A stretch of 29,611 nt of DNA from an uncultured Faecalibacterium sp. (GTDB taxonomy: Bacteria > Bacillota > Clostridia > Oscillospirales > Ruminococcaceae), in contig CAKTGS010000017.1 in assembly GCA_934561485.1 (NCBI GenBank), positions 1 to 29,611 on the forward strand, given 5' to 3'. Of this stretch, positions 13,533 through 21,870 are shown piece after piece; within the stretch, counting starts at the first letter, position 1; each line of letters opens with the position of its first letter. The notes beneath the pieces are model-generated. The model saw only the letters and a list, made by a program, of their open reading frames with translations, made no database searches and was not told the DNA's origin. The translations under genes were made by a program, and so were the position numbers.

Positions 13533-13706
13533 TCAACCGTGATAGTCTCCCGTAGCAGAATCTACGCAAACATAGGGCACGGTTTTTCCATCCATTTTGA
13601 CGTAAACCTGATAGATACCATCCCCCAGATCCTCGTAGTATTCCGGGGTGACGTTGTAATTTTCCCAAAGGCTTTTTTCAAAATCGACTTTCCAGCTCTC
13701 ATCAGA
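13533..13706 (-). pseudogene. C-terminal fragment of an unrecognised protein
   Basis: On the minus strand a protein-like frame reads NSDESWKVDFEKSLWENYN, then VTPEYYEDLGDGIYQVYV and ends VPYVCVDSATGDYHG before a TGA at 13535-13533. The final strand-turn 'V.VDS.TGDYHG' resembles the end of PepSY-like or secreted beta-rich domains; I cannot name the family. There is no start codon or ribosome site, and the upstream part is replaced by the oppositely oriented membrane-flavodoxin gene. A further protein-like run, WGCQPVERVEAILDAARL, lies downstream (about 13455-13520, another frame). Confidence 0.4.
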
Positions 13707-14594
13707 ATTGCCCGCCGCCTTTTGATTTTCTGGACGCTCTTTGTAGCCATCGGTGCAGTAGGCGGTGCTATTGGGATGCTGCTCGATGCCAGCGGAAAGC
13801 GGATGGGGATGGACGCCATGCTCCCCTATTTTCAGGTATTGCCCTTTTCAGAGGTCGTCTTTCAGGATTTCACCTTTTCTGGGTATGCACTGCTGATTGT
13901 AAACGGTCTTACGAACCTGACCGCCGCCGGGCTGCTGATTGCCAAAAAGAAGTCCGGTGTTATCATGGGAGGTATCTTCGGTGTAAGCCTGATGCTGTGG
14001 ATCTGCATCCAGTTTTATATGTTCCCGCTGAATTTCATGTCCACAGCATTTTTTGTGATCGGTTTCTGTCAGGCTGCGACCGGGTATGCCGCATGGGTGT
14101 TTGATCGGCAGGAGCAATTTGTAGTTCGGGAAGGTGATTATCCCAATATCGGAACGAACCCCAAACGGCTGGTGGTTTATTTTTCACGGATGGGCTATGT
14201 GAAAAAACAGGCGATGGAAGAAGCAAATCGGACAGGTGCCGAACTCTATGAAATTCGCTCCACGGAACGCACAGAGGGAACACTGGGCTTTTGGTGGTGC
14301 GGGCGCTATGGGATGCACCGATGGGCAATGCCCATTGAACCTGTGGATATTGACCTGACGCAGTACAACCATGTGACGATTTGTTCGCCTATTTGGGTGT
14401 TTACACTGGCCGCACCTGTACGCAGCTTCTGTCAACAGGCATCCGGGAAGACCAAGGAAGTGGATTACATTCTGGTACATTACCAGAGCAGCCGCTATGA
14501 GAATGCAGCGCAGGAGATGGATGCGCTTCTGGGGATAAATCATGCTCAACTTCGCAGTGTTCGGTGCAGGGAGGGCGTTTTCCGCAGGGTTTGA
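13704..14594 (+). pseudogene. Membrane protein with C-terminal flavodoxin domain, start lost
   Basis: From about 13704 the frame gives four membrane segments (LLIFWTLFVAIGAVGGAIGM; ALLIVNGLTNLTAAGLLIA; GVIMGGIFGVSLMLWICIQF; STAFFVIGFCQAATGYAAWV). A flavodoxin-like domain follows from KRLVVYFSRMGYVKKQAMEE, with VDIDLTQYNHVTICSPIWVF. The FMN phosphate loop is atypical (SRMGYVKK rather than S.TG.T). The open frame extends upstream to an ATG at 13524, but those first 60 residues are the antisense of another gene fragment and no ribosome site is present, so the true N-terminus has been replaced. It may be silent or weakly expressed. It is divergent from tetR. Confidence 0.6.
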
Positions 14595-14597
14595 TCC

Positions 14598-14742
14598 TTC
14601 GCTGGATTCCATGTGCCGCAGGCGTTCCATCAGACGCAGATCACCATCTTTGTCGTAATAACTGCGAAAGGGCTTCACCGGCTCCGGCTTGTCCGATTTT
14701 TCTTCCAGTGACGTAGTTGAACACCTTGATTTCCTTATTCAT
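14598..14742 (-). pseudogene. Frameshifted small gene, mobile-element type
   Basis: GGAGG and an ATG at 14742 start MNKEIKVFNYVTG. The conserved-looking continuation EEKSDKPEPVKPFRSYYDKD and on to LMERLRHMESSEG is in another frame, so one base shift is needed near 14700. I cannot name the family; short proteins of this style accompany conjugative elements. Interpreted as a decayed remnant. Confidence 0.4.
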
Positions 14743-14823
14743 AGGCATCCTCCTCGTATGGAAATGTGTTGTGGGCAAAATAAATGCGCAGCTTCCGTTC
14801 TTTCCGAGTGAAATTCACACTTT

Positions 14824-14837
14824 TACGATACATCGTA
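14824..14837. promoter_or_regulatory. Perfect short palindrome, operator-like
   Basis: TACGAT-AC-ATCGTA in an AT-rich context upstream of the small remnant gene. The sequence style fits PadR/MarR-type operators; no such regulator is in the window. Confidence 0.4.
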
Positions 14838-14874
14838 TTTTATTGTGAATTGAGATGTGATGCATCTGCCCCCT

Positions 14875-14905
14875 GTGAGTTACATCCCAAGGGCTTGTAA
14901 CTCAC
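14875..14905. repeat. Inverted repeat downstream of the GH112 gene
   Basis: GTGAGTTACA and TGTAACTCAC (10 bp) around an 11-base loop. On neither strand is it followed by a T run, so it is not a classical terminator, though it lies 27 bases past the GH112 stop and may protect the mRNA end. Confidence 0.6.
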
Positions 14906-14931
14906 TTGTGTTCATTTATGAAAAGGAGAAC

Positions 14932-17091
14932 TTAGATCTCATACCACTTGATCTCGTTGGCATCCAGATGCAGAGCAAAGCTGCTGCCGCCTGTGGTGTA
15001 AACGGTAGTGTCCTGCGGCTCGTAAGTGTTGTTCACCACACAATACTTGCCGTTCTTGACGTAGGCGTGGACTTCTACATTATAATTGGAGCTGAACCAG
15101 GTATGCAGCGCATCCTCACTGTGAGCGCTCCACAGGATGGCACGATAGAGAGTACGGCTGTTGGCAAAGCTGTAAGGCACACCGCTGATGTACACGGCGC
15201 GGCCCTTGCCAAAGTCGTGTGCCGCCATCTGCACTTCTTTGTTCCGCTGCACCAGCACCTCGGTGCCTTCCAGCGCATAGATGTTCTTCTTGCCCTCGCC
15301 AAAGTCGATGGGTTGGTCGGCATCCTGAAGAATGAAATGGTCAGGGTGTTCTTCCCAGTTGTACTTATCATAGTTGAGGGTGAAGCCGTTTTCTTCCTCC
15401 ACGCCCAGCACGCTGGCAAGCTGGAGAATGTGGCCCTGATAGGGGTGCCCGGAAGGCTCCCCCACGCCGATAAAGCCGCCGCCGTTCCAGACAAACCTGC
15501 GGATGGCGGAGGAGATTTCCGGGTCTTCCCACCAGATGCCGCCGGTGTGTGCGGTGTCGGCATCGCCTACATTGATGAGAACATCCATGGAATCCAGCAG
15601 GTGCGGGTCGTTCTTGATATCCTCAAAGCTGATGAACTTCACATCAAAGGGCGCACCGGACAGCATCTCGATGACGCCGGCATAGCTGTAATTCTGCTTG
15701 TAGTAGAGGGCATGATGCACCATGTGGCAGCCCCAGGCCCGCATTTTGCCCCAGCAGTTCAGCACGGCCACCCGCTTGACGCAGTAGGGTGTGGTGCCCT
15801 TGATGTTCTCGTACAGTTCGCGGAACTCGTTGCAGACGCTCTCCACATAGTCCACGAACTCCGGGAACTGTAAGGCCAGTTTCAGGTAGCCGCCATAGCC
15901 GATGCGGTCAATGGGTTTGCGCAGGATGGCGCGGCGGGCTGTGACCCAGTTTTCCTTGGCTTCCCGCACCGGGTCGCCGCCCTCGTGGAAGGTGTCCGGG
16001 AAGAAGTACGGCAGGAAACGGCCCTCGGTGTACTTCACGCCCTCGATGTCGGAGATCAGGCGCAGGGTGGAGCCGTTGCCCACGCTGCCCACTACGGCAT
16101 CCAGTCCAATGGTCTTGAACTCCGGCATGAAGGGTTCGGTGCCGATCCAGTGGTCGCCGAGGAACATCATGGCCTCGCAGCCGCACTCGTGGGTGATATC
16201 CACCATTTCCTTGGCCAGCTTTGCCACCTCGCGGCGCTGGAATGCCTGAAAATCACGGTATTCCCTGCTGGGCACACGATACTGGTTGTTGTAGTAGCCC
16301 TGATCGATGATGTACTCCGGGCGGAACTTGTAGCCCACTTCCTGCTCAAACTGATTCAGGATATAAGGGCTGACCGAAGCGGAGTATCCATACCAGTCCA
16401 CGAACTTTTCCCGTTTCAGCTCGTCAAAGATCAGAGTAAACTGGTGGAAGAAAGTAGTGTAGCGAATAACATTTACATACGGATGCTCGGCAATGAACTT
16501 CCGCAGGCGCTCCATGGAATACTTGTGGGTCTTTGGCTGGCGCACGTCAAAGGTGATCTGGTGTTCAAAGTTCGTCCAGCCGTTGGTGGTGGCGTTGTAC
16601 ATGTGCACCGGGTCCCAGATGAGGTAGGCCAGAAAGCTGACGGTGTACTCATGGAACGGCACGGCCTGCACAGTCACGCTGCCATCCGCATAGTTCCACT
16701 GCTCCGGCGGCACCGGCCGGCCGGTGGTGCGGTCCATGACCTCCCACCAGCGGGTAATGTCATCGTTGGTGTTTACCTGCATCAGCTCCGGGCTGATGCC
16801 CTTCATCAGCGGGATGGTCACGGTGTCACCGGGAGCGGTGTAGAAGCCGGTCATGATGTAGCACTGCTGCACCTCATCCGGGTTTGCCTTAGCCCAGGCG
16901 TTGTCCTTGCGGGTGGTATAATAGGTGGAGTAAATTTTCGCATCGGCATCTTTCAGCTGCTGCGGAAAATCGGTGCCATCGCAGTCACGGATGGCGTCTG
17001 CGCCCCACTTTTTCAGAATTTCCAGTGTTTCGGGCACCACGTCCAAATCGGTGGGGATGGTCACGCGCCCGGTCTTTCTTGTTTCATCCAT
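14932..17091 (-). CDS. lnpA: 1,3-beta-galactosyl-N-acetylhexosamine phosphorylase (GH112)
   Basis: A 719-residue cytoplasmic phosphorylase that cleaves galacto-N-biose and lacto-N-biose I with phosphate to alpha-Gal-1-P and GalNAc or GlcNAc. The start is the family hallmark TGRVTIPTDLDVVPETLE. The catalytic acid is Asp313 in MMFLGDHWIGTEP; counting from this start gives 313, the same number as in the bifidobacterial enzyme. Other family blocks are present: YSTYYTTRKDNAWAK, MTGFYTAPGD and the C-terminal beta-sandwich. Full length, with AAAGGAG before the ATG at 17091. Last gene of the lipoprotein-permease-permease-small protein-lnpA run, so it is made together with its importer. Whether it prefers GNB or LNB cannot be read by eye. 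Confidence 0.96.
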   Translation of the reverse strand: MDETRKTGRVTIPTDLDVVPETLEILKKWGADAIRDCDGTDFPQQLKDADAKIYSTYYTTRKDNAWAKANPDEVQQCYIMTGFYTAPGDTVTIPLMKGISPELMQVNTNDDITRWWEVMDRTTGRPVPPEQWNYADGSVTVQAVPFHEYTVSFLAYLIWDPVHMYNATTNGWTNFEHQITFDVRQPKTHKYSMERLRKFIAEHPYVNVIRYTTFFHQFTLIFDELKREKFVDWYGYSASVSPYILNQFEQEVGYKFRPEYIIDQGYYNNQYRVPSREYRDFQAFQRREVAKLAKEMVDITHECGCEAMMFLGDHWIGTEPFMPEFKTIGLDAVVGSVGNGSTLRLISDIEGVKYTEGRFLPYFFPDTFHEGGDPVREAKENWVTARRAILRKPIDRIGYGGYLKLALQFPEFVDYVESVCNEFRELYENIKGTTPYCVKRVAVLNCWGKMRAWGCHMVHHALYYKQNYSYAGVIEMLSGAPFDVKFISFEDIKNDPHLLDSMDVLINVGDADTAHTGGIWWEDPEISSAIRRFVWNGGGFIGVGEPSGHPYQGHILQLASVLGVEEENGFTLNYDKYNWEEHPDHFILQDADQPIDFGEGKKNIYALEGTEVLVQRNKEVQMAAHDFGKGRAVYISGVPYSFANSRTLYRAILWSAHSEDALHTWFSSNYNVEVHAYVKNGKYCVVNNTYEPQDTTVYTTGGSSFALHLDANEIKWYEI

Positions 17092-17118
17092 GGGAATTCT
17101 CCTTTATCTCTCTTATAC

Positions 17119-17310
17119 TCAATCCTGATAGGTCGCATTATAAATGGCCAGCACAGCCAGCAGCAGTGCCACACCCACAAGCATAATGCCAAGACCAGCC
17201 AGCTGGCCGGTCATTTTCCAGCCTGTGACCACCAGAGCGATGGACAGCGCAAACAGCACGATCATCAGCACGATGCGCAAGGCAGGATGCGTTTTCCAGA
17301 ATGCTTTCAT
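17119..17310 (-). CDS. Small two-helix membrane protein (DUF6903-like)
   Basis: A 63-residue protein with two membrane helices (ALRIVLMIVLFALSIALVVT and LAGLGIMLVGVALLLAVLAI), a short basic N-terminus MKAFWKTHPA and a Gly-rich turn. It starts 11 bases after the stop of the permease gene and ends 27 bases before lnpA, so it belongs to the operon. It resembles the DUF6903 proteins found beside GNB/LNB phosphorylase genes in gut Firmicutes. Function unknown; it could stabilise the importer. Family name from memory, moderate certainty. Confidence 0.7.
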   Translation of the reverse strand: MKAFWKTHPALRIVLMIVLFALSIALVVTGWKMTGQLAGLGIMLVGVALLLAVLAIYNATYQD

Positions 17311-17321
17311 CGTTTGTCACC

Positions 17322-18218
17322 TTACCCTTTCAAGCCGCCCACGGTCATGCCCTGGGTCAGCTGCCGCTGCACGCAGATATACAAGATCAGGGTGGGCAGC
17401 ATCACCAGCACAAGACCCGCATACATGGTGCCGTACTGCGCGGCACTCTGTTGCGCCTGCATCAGGTTCAGCAGGCCCACCGGCAGGGTGCGGGGAGCGC
17501 TGGTGGAACTCATGAGGGTCATGGAAATGATATACTCGTTCCAGAAAGACAGGAAGTTGAACAGGATGATGGTGATGATGGACGGCTTTGCCATGGGGAA
17601 AATAATACGAACCATGGCAGAGAAATAGCTGGCACCATCAATGTAGGCAGCCTCTTCAAAGTCATGCGGCAGGGTGGCAAAATAGCCCGACAGCAGATAG
17701 ATGGTAAACGGCAGGGCCGTGGCCGCATAGACCACTGCCAGAATGAACAGGTTGTTCAGCAAAAAGCCGCTGCCAACGTGGTTTTTTAGCCAGACATCAC
17801 CGTCCCGCAGCATCAGGAAGATGGGCACCACAATGTAGTTGACGTTGATGAACAGACCCGCCATGAACAGGGTGTTCAGCAGCTTGCGGCCCTTGAACCG
17901 GAAGCGGGACAGGCAGTAAGCTGCCGGCAGCGCAATGACCAGAAGCAGCACCAATGCCAGCGCCGTGACGATGACCGAGTTGAGCATATATTCGCCCATC
18001 TTGGCCCCGTTCCATGCGTTGACAAAGTTCTGCCAGTAGAACCCGGCAGGCAATGCCCACGGGTTGCCGTAGAACTCGGCGTTCTGCTTGATGGAGGCCA
18101 TGAACACCCATGCCACCGGCACGATGATGGTCACGGCCAGCAGGATCAGCACAAAATAGATGAAGAACTTATAGAGACCTTCCGCCGAGCGGGAAGATTT
18201 TTCTTTGGTTTTCTGCAT
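17322..18218 (-). CDS. Carbohydrate ABC transporter permease (MalG-like)
   Basis: A 298-residue inner-membrane permease with six predicted segments (for example FFIYFVLILLAVTIIVPVAW and LILYICV near the C-terminus). The ATPase-contact EAA loop is DFEEAAYIDGASYFSAMVRI. The periplasmic start 'NPWALPAGFYWQNFVNAWNG' type block follows helix 1, as in MalG-type subunits. GGAGGG precedes the ATG at 18218. Second permease of the GNB/LNB importer. No ATP-binding gene is in the operon; CUT1 systems in Firmicutes often share one encoded elsewhere (MsmK type). Confidence 0.92.
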   Translation of the reverse strand: MQKTKEKSSRSAEGLYKFFIYFVLILLAVTIIVPVAWVFMASIKQNAEFYGNPWALPAGFYWQNFVNAWNGAKMGEYMLNSVIVTALALVLLLVIALPAAYCLSRFRFKGRKLLNTLFMAGLFINVNYIVVPIFLMLRDGDVWLKNHVGSGFLLNNLFILAVVYAATALPFTIYLLSGYFATLPHDFEEAAYIDGASYFSAMVRIIFPMAKPSIITIILFNFLSFWNEYIISMTLMSSTSAPRTLPVGLLNLMQAQQSAAQYGTMYAGLVLVMLPTLILYICVQRQLTQGMTVGGLKG

Positions 18219-18230
18219 TTTCTTCCCTCC

Positions 18231-19115
18231 TTAAAATTCCAGCGGATCACGGCTGGTGGCCTTATTGACACAGGCGGACAGCGCGAACGAGAACAGGAAA
18301 ATGACCACACCGATGGCCATGCTGTAACCATACAGGCCCGCGTCTTTCTGGCTGTACATATAGTTCAGCGCAACATCCGAAGCACCATTCGGCCCGCCGC
18401 TGGTCATAGCCTTGACGAACAGGAACGCCATGTTGATGGTGGAGATGATAAAGAAGGTCAAAGTGGTGCGGATATTCGTCCAGATGAGCGGGATGGTGAT
18501 CTGGAAGAACTGGGTCAGACGGCCCGCACCGTCCAAGTTGGCACTCTCGTACAGGCTGGCAGGCACCGAAGACATGGAGGCCATATACATGACCATGTAA
18601 TAGCCCACAGCCTGCCATACCATCGCAATGATGATGGAGGGAATGACCATTTTTTCGCCTTTCCAGAGGATGGGGTCGCTCATATCCCGGAACAAGCTGA
18701 TGATGCTGTTCAGCATACCATTTTCCGGCTTATAGATGGCCGAGAAGATGCCGGAGATGACGACCACGGAAAGGATGTTCGGGATGTAGAAGATGACCCG
18801 GAAGAAATTCTGCCCCTTGATTTTTTCGCGGGTCAGGATGGCTGCAAACACCAGTGCAAACGCAAAGGTGACGATGGTGACCACCACCACGAGCAGGATC
18901 ATGTTCTGCATCGAGCGAATGAACTGGGTATCTTTCAGCAGATGCTGGAAGTTTTTCAGGCCCACAAAAGTCTCGTTGGGCGAGTAGGCACCGCGCTCAT
19001 ACAGGCTCATACGAAACACATTCAGGGTTGGCAGAATCATAAAAATAAAGAACAGGATGGTGGCCGGTGCCACGCAGAGAAACACAAACCGTTTGCGGCT
19101 TTTGTCAGATTTCAT
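18231..19115 (-). CDS. Carbohydrate ABC transporter permease (MalF-like)
   Basis: A 294-residue permease and partner of the 17322-18218 product. The N-terminus is basic (MKSDKSRKRFVF), followed by helix FLCVAPATILFFIFMILPTL. The family block 'MSLYERGAYSPNETFVGLKNF' type periplasmic loop follows, and the EAA loop is ASLYESANLDGAGRLTQFFQ. The frame extends to 19172, but the ATG at 19115 fits the family start and avoids the terminator region at 19153-19185. Twelve bases separate it from the next permease. Confidence 0.92.
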   Translation of the reverse strand: MKSDKSRKRFVFLCVAPATILFFIFMILPTLNVFRMSLYERGAYSPNETFVGLKNFQHLLKDTQFIRSMQNMILLVVVVTIVTFAFALVFAAILTREKIKGQNFFRVIFYIPNILSVVVISGIFSAIYKPENGMLNSIISLFRDMSDPILWKGEKMVIPSIIIAMVWQAVGYYMVMYMASMSSVPASLYESANLDGAGRLTQFFQITIPLIWTNIRTTLTFFIISTINMAFLFVKAMTSGGPNGASDVALNYMYSQKDAGLYGYSMAIGVVIFLFSFALSACVNKATSRDPLEF

Positions 19116-19152
19116 AGACAAACCGCTCCTTTCTATTGGAATCCCGAAACCG

Positions 19153-19185
19153 CAAAAAGCGGAGGCGGTCAAAACCGCCCCCGCT
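19153..19185 (-). terminator. Intra-operon terminator after the sugar-binding lipoprotein gene
   Basis: AGCGGGGGCGGT pairs with ACCGCCTCCGCT (one G-U pair) around a TTTG loop and is followed by T4-5 on the minus strand. It sits between the lipoprotein stop (19199) and the first permease start. Partial termination here would give much more lipoprotein than permease, a common arrangement in binding-protein operons. Confidence 0.88.
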
Positions 19186-19198
19186 GGGCAGGGCTCAA

Positions 19199-20569
19199 TT
19201 ACTCAATGATGTTGGCGCGCATCTGGTCGCTGGCGGACTTGATGCCATCGATCCACTGCTGCTCGGTCATGCTGCCGGAGACCAGCGAGTTGACGGGATC
19301 GAAGAATACGGTGCGGACTTCCACGCCGGGGATGGCGGTGAAGGAAGCAAAGTTGCCCATAGCAGCCTTTGCGCCGTTGTCGTAGATGGAGTAGAACATC
19401 TTGTTGTCGCCGTCCAGATCATCGGCAATGCCCAGCACAGGCTGGATAGCACCGCTCTCGGCGAACAGCTTGCAGGCTTCATCGCTGTACAGGTAAGCCA
19501 CGAACTGCTTGGCAGCATCCAGATGCTCCGCACCCGCCGGGATCCATGCCTGCTCGAACCAGGTGTAGCTGTACTGGTCGCCGCCAGCCTTGACAGCCGG
19601 CAGAGCAGTCATGCCCCACTCAAAGCCATCGGCGCGGGGTGCTTCGGCCATCTCGCCCACGATCCAAGTGCCGTTGGGCATGAACAGGGCCTTGTTGTCC
19701 AGCACCAGCTGCTGGTTCTGGGTGAAGTCCTGATCGTTGGCCTGTGCCGGGGTGATGGGATTGGTGTAGGAGGCCAGCTTGGTCACGATATCAAAGCAGG
19801 TCTGTGCTTCGGCGGTGTCCCAAATGCCTTCCTCGTAGTGGGTAGCCTTGTTGAAGAAGTCGGGGCCGCCTGCGGCATACATCAGTGCATAGAAGAAAGC
19901 ATCGAAGTAACCGGTGGTGGGATACGTGAACAGGTAGGTGCCCTCGGCAGCAGCCTTATCACCCAGTTCCCACATCTCATCCCAAGTAGTGGGCACGTCC
20001 CAGCCCTTTTCCTTCAGGAAACCGGCGTTGTAGAACAGGCCGCAGGGGCTGTAGAACATGGGGGCCAGATAGGTTTTGCCATCACCGTAGGGATTGGTCA
20101 GAGAGGTGTCAGTAAAGCCGCCTGCAATCTTCTCGCTGACCTTCTTGCTCTCGCCGGGCACGGTCATGCTCAGCACGTCAGTGATATCAGCAATCAGGTT
20201 GCCCTTGATGAACTGCTCGGTCAGAGCAGCTTCGCGGCCGGTAGCCAGATGGATGACATCGGGATAATCACCGCCCTGCATGGAAGGGCCGATGACATCC
20301 TCCAGATTCTTGTCGGTGGTCAGCTCCACCTTGATGCCGGTCTGAGCGGTAAAGGCATCGGTGACTTTCTGCCACATCTCGGAACCGTAAGCGGTTTCAA
20401 TGGCGGCAACCTTGATGGTCACGTCCTCCGCAGGAGCGGCGGATGCTGCAGCAGAAGAAGCCGTGCTGGAAACGGTAGAGCTGGAAGAACCGCCGCAGGC
20501 GGCCAGGCTCAGAGCAGCGGCACCTACGCCAGCCACCTTCAGGAAATTGCGACGAGAAATGCGTTTCAT
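19199..20569 (-). CDS. Extracellular sugar-binding lipoprotein (GNB/LNB importer)
   Basis: A 456-residue family 1 solute-binding protein. The leader has twin arginines (RISRRNFLKVAG) and the lipobox SLAAC, with Cys25 the lipid anchor. A Ser/Ala linker (SSSSTVSSTASSAAASA) spaces the fold from the membrane. The domain shows a DLxHLATG-like hinge region (DVIHLATGREAA), 'YSPCGLFYNAGFLKEKGWDVPTTWDEM' type block, and a C-terminal 'DPVNSLVSGSMTEQQWIDG'. Trp and Tyr residues suited to sugar stacking are frequent. AGGAGG precedes the ATG at 20569. The ligand is inferred from the adjoining lnpA and nahK genes, not from binding residues. Confidence 0.9.
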   Translation of the reverse strand: MKRISRRNFLKVAGVGAAALSLAACGGSSSSTVSSTASSAAASAAPAEDVTIKVAAIETAYGSEMWQKVTDAFTAQTGIKVELTTDKNLEDVIGPSMQGGDYPDVIHLATGREAALTEQFIKGNLIADITDVLSMTVPGESKKVSEKIAGGFTDTSLTNPYGDGKTYLAPMFYSPCGLFYNAGFLKEKGWDVPTTWDEMWELGDKAAAEGTYLFTYPTTGYFDAFFYALMYAAGGPDFFNKATHYEEGIWDTAEAQTCFDIVTKLASYTNPITPAQANDQDFTQNQQLVLDNKALFMPNGTWIVGEMAEAPRADGFEWGMTALPAVKAGGDQYSYTWFEQAWIPAGAEHLDAAKQFVAYLYSDEACKLFAESGAIQPVLGIADDLDGDNKMFYSIYDNGAKAAMGNFASFTAIPGVEVRTVFFDPVNSLVSGSMTEQQWIDGIKSASDQMRANIIE

Positions 20570-20602
20570 AATGTGTCCTCCATCATAAAGTTCCGTTCAA
20601 AA

Positions 20603-20641
20603 CACAGCCGGGGCAAACAGGCTTTGTCCGAGGGGGCTGTG
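20603..20641 (-). other. Leader hairpin of the GNB/LNB operon
   Basis: CACAGCC pairs with GGCTGTG, with an inner CAAA/TTTG pairing, followed by TTTT then GAACGG. It lies between the promoter (20657-20685) and the lipoprotein start. The T run is short, so it may be a weak attenuator or an mRNA-stabilising hairpin. Confidence 0.45.
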
Positions 20642-20656
20642 ATTTTTTCTGGTTCC

Positions 20657-20685
20657 AATATAGAGGTTTTCACGGTTTGCAACAA
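20657..20685 (-). promoter_or_regulatory. Promoter of the GNB/LNB operon
   Basis: -35 TTGTTG (20680-20685), 17-nt spacer, -10 TATATT (20657-20662) on the minus strand. The -35 box is poor, as expected for an activator-dependent promoter under the divergent AraC regulator. Confidence 0.6.
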
Positions 20686-20729
20686 GGTCTTTGTTGTTTC
20701 ATTTTTTAGAAATCTTGCTTTTTGAAAAT

Positions 20730-20746
20730 CACTTTCAGCAAAAGTG
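20730..20746. promoter_or_regulatory. Candidate regulator site (inverted repeat)
   Basis: CACTTT-CAGCA-AAAGTG, a perfect 6-bp inverted repeat with a five-base centre, about 45 bases upstream of the operon -35 box. The position suits an activator, but AraC sites are usually direct repeats, so this is tentative. Confidence 0.35.
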
Positions 20747-20856
20747 CTAAAATCCATCGAATTGTTTTGGAACATTTTCCCTGCCTGTAACCAGTTTGAC
20801 ATATTTTTGTACTCTATCCAAGGAGAAAAATATTTATCCTGTCTAAAAATCAGGGC

Positions 20857-20885
20857 TTGCATTTTTTCTTCATTGCCTCTATAAT
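20857..20885 (+). promoter_or_regulatory. Sigma-A promoter of araC-nahK
   Basis: -35 TTGCAT (20857-20862), 17-nt spacer, consensus -10 TATAAT (20880-20885). The transcript would have a leader of about 95 bases before the ATG at 20988. Confidence 0.88.
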
Positions 20886-20987
20886 GAGAAAAAACGCACG
20901 AAACAGCGCATTGTTTTTAGACTTATATTTTTAGTATCTTGCTTTTGTTTTTATGTTTTTTGCGTTTTGCTTCAAAAGGAGCCATTT

Positions 20988-21854
20988 ATGAGTACCGAGC
21001 GATTTGATATCCGCCATGCTCCCGCTCCACGGGAATCCTTTCGGCTGCTGTACATCAGCAAAAGTAAATTTGGCGGCGATTGGAACAGCACCGCTCACAC
21101 CCATTCCTGCACGGAACTGTTCTACTGCCTGAGCGGAGAAGGTCAGTTTTATCTGAGCGGTCAGCTTTATCCGGTCAAGCCGGACGATATGGTTATCGTC
21201 AATCCACAGGTAGAGCATACCGAGCTGAGTCTCAACGCTTCGCCGCTGGAATACATTGTGCTGGGCGTGGCTGGCATCGAGATCTTATTTGGAAAAGCAG
21301 ATTCTTCCTATGCTATCTTCAACTGCCGGGAAAATCGGGAGCGGATGGTGACGCTGCTGCACATGCTGCTGGCCGAAGCAGACCGCAGTCTGGACGGCTG
21401 CGAAACGGTCTGTCAGGATCTGCTGGAAGTGCTGCTCATCTGGCTGGTACGGTGTACCACGCTCTCTTTGCAGGTGGAGGAAACGCCCCGCTCCGACAGC
21501 CGGGAGTGTGTGGAGATCAAGCGGTATCTGGACAGCAACTACCGGGAAGATATCTCGCTGGATACCCTTGCCGAAATTGCCCACATCAATAAATACTATC
21601 TGGCCCATACCTTTCAAAAAGAGTATGGCATCTCCCCCATCACCTATCTGAACCGCCGCCGCATTGAGGAAAGCAAGTATATGCTGGGCAACACCGGTTA
21701 CAGTCTGGCGCAGATCAGCGAGTTGATGGGTTTTTCCTCTCCCAGCTATTTTTCCCAATGCTTCCGCAAGGCGGAAGGTCTGACCCCCAACGAATACCGC
21801 CGTCAGGTGCGGCAGGGACAACGTCCTGCCCCGTCAAAACGGCATGAAGTATAA
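20988..21854 (+). CDS. AraC family transcriptional regulator (GNB/LNB locus)
   Basis: A 288-residue regulator. The N-terminal cupin (residues about 20-95) contains HTHSCTELFYCLSGEGQF and 'PDDMVIVNPQVEHTEL', the sugar-pocket strands of AraC_binding domains. The C-terminal double helix-turn-helix (about 185-280) reads DISLDTLAEIAHINKYYLAH, then FQKEYGISPITYLNRRRIEE and IAQ-like ISELMGFSSPSYFSQCFRK. AAAAGGAG lies six bases before the ATG at 20988 (preferred over 20967). It overlaps or abuts nahK, and diverges from the importer/lnpA operon, making it the likely pathway-specific activator responding to the disaccharide or a phosphorylated sugar. Confidence 0.9.
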   Translation: MSTERFDIRHAPAPRESFRLLYISKSKFGGDWNSTAHTHSCTELFYCLSGEGQFYLSGQLYPVKPDDMVIVNPQVEHTELSLNASPLEYIVLGVAGIEILFGKADSSYAIFNCRENRERMVTLLHMLLAEADRSLDGCETVCQDLLEVLLIWLVRCTTLSLQVEETPRSDSRECVEIKRYLDSNYREDISLDTLAEIAHINKYYLAHTFQKEYGISPITYLNRRRIEESKYMLGNTGYSLAQISELMGFSSPSYFSQCFRKAEGLTPNEYRRQVRQGQRPAPSKRHEV

Positions 21855-21870
21855 CGAAAACGAGGAATTT

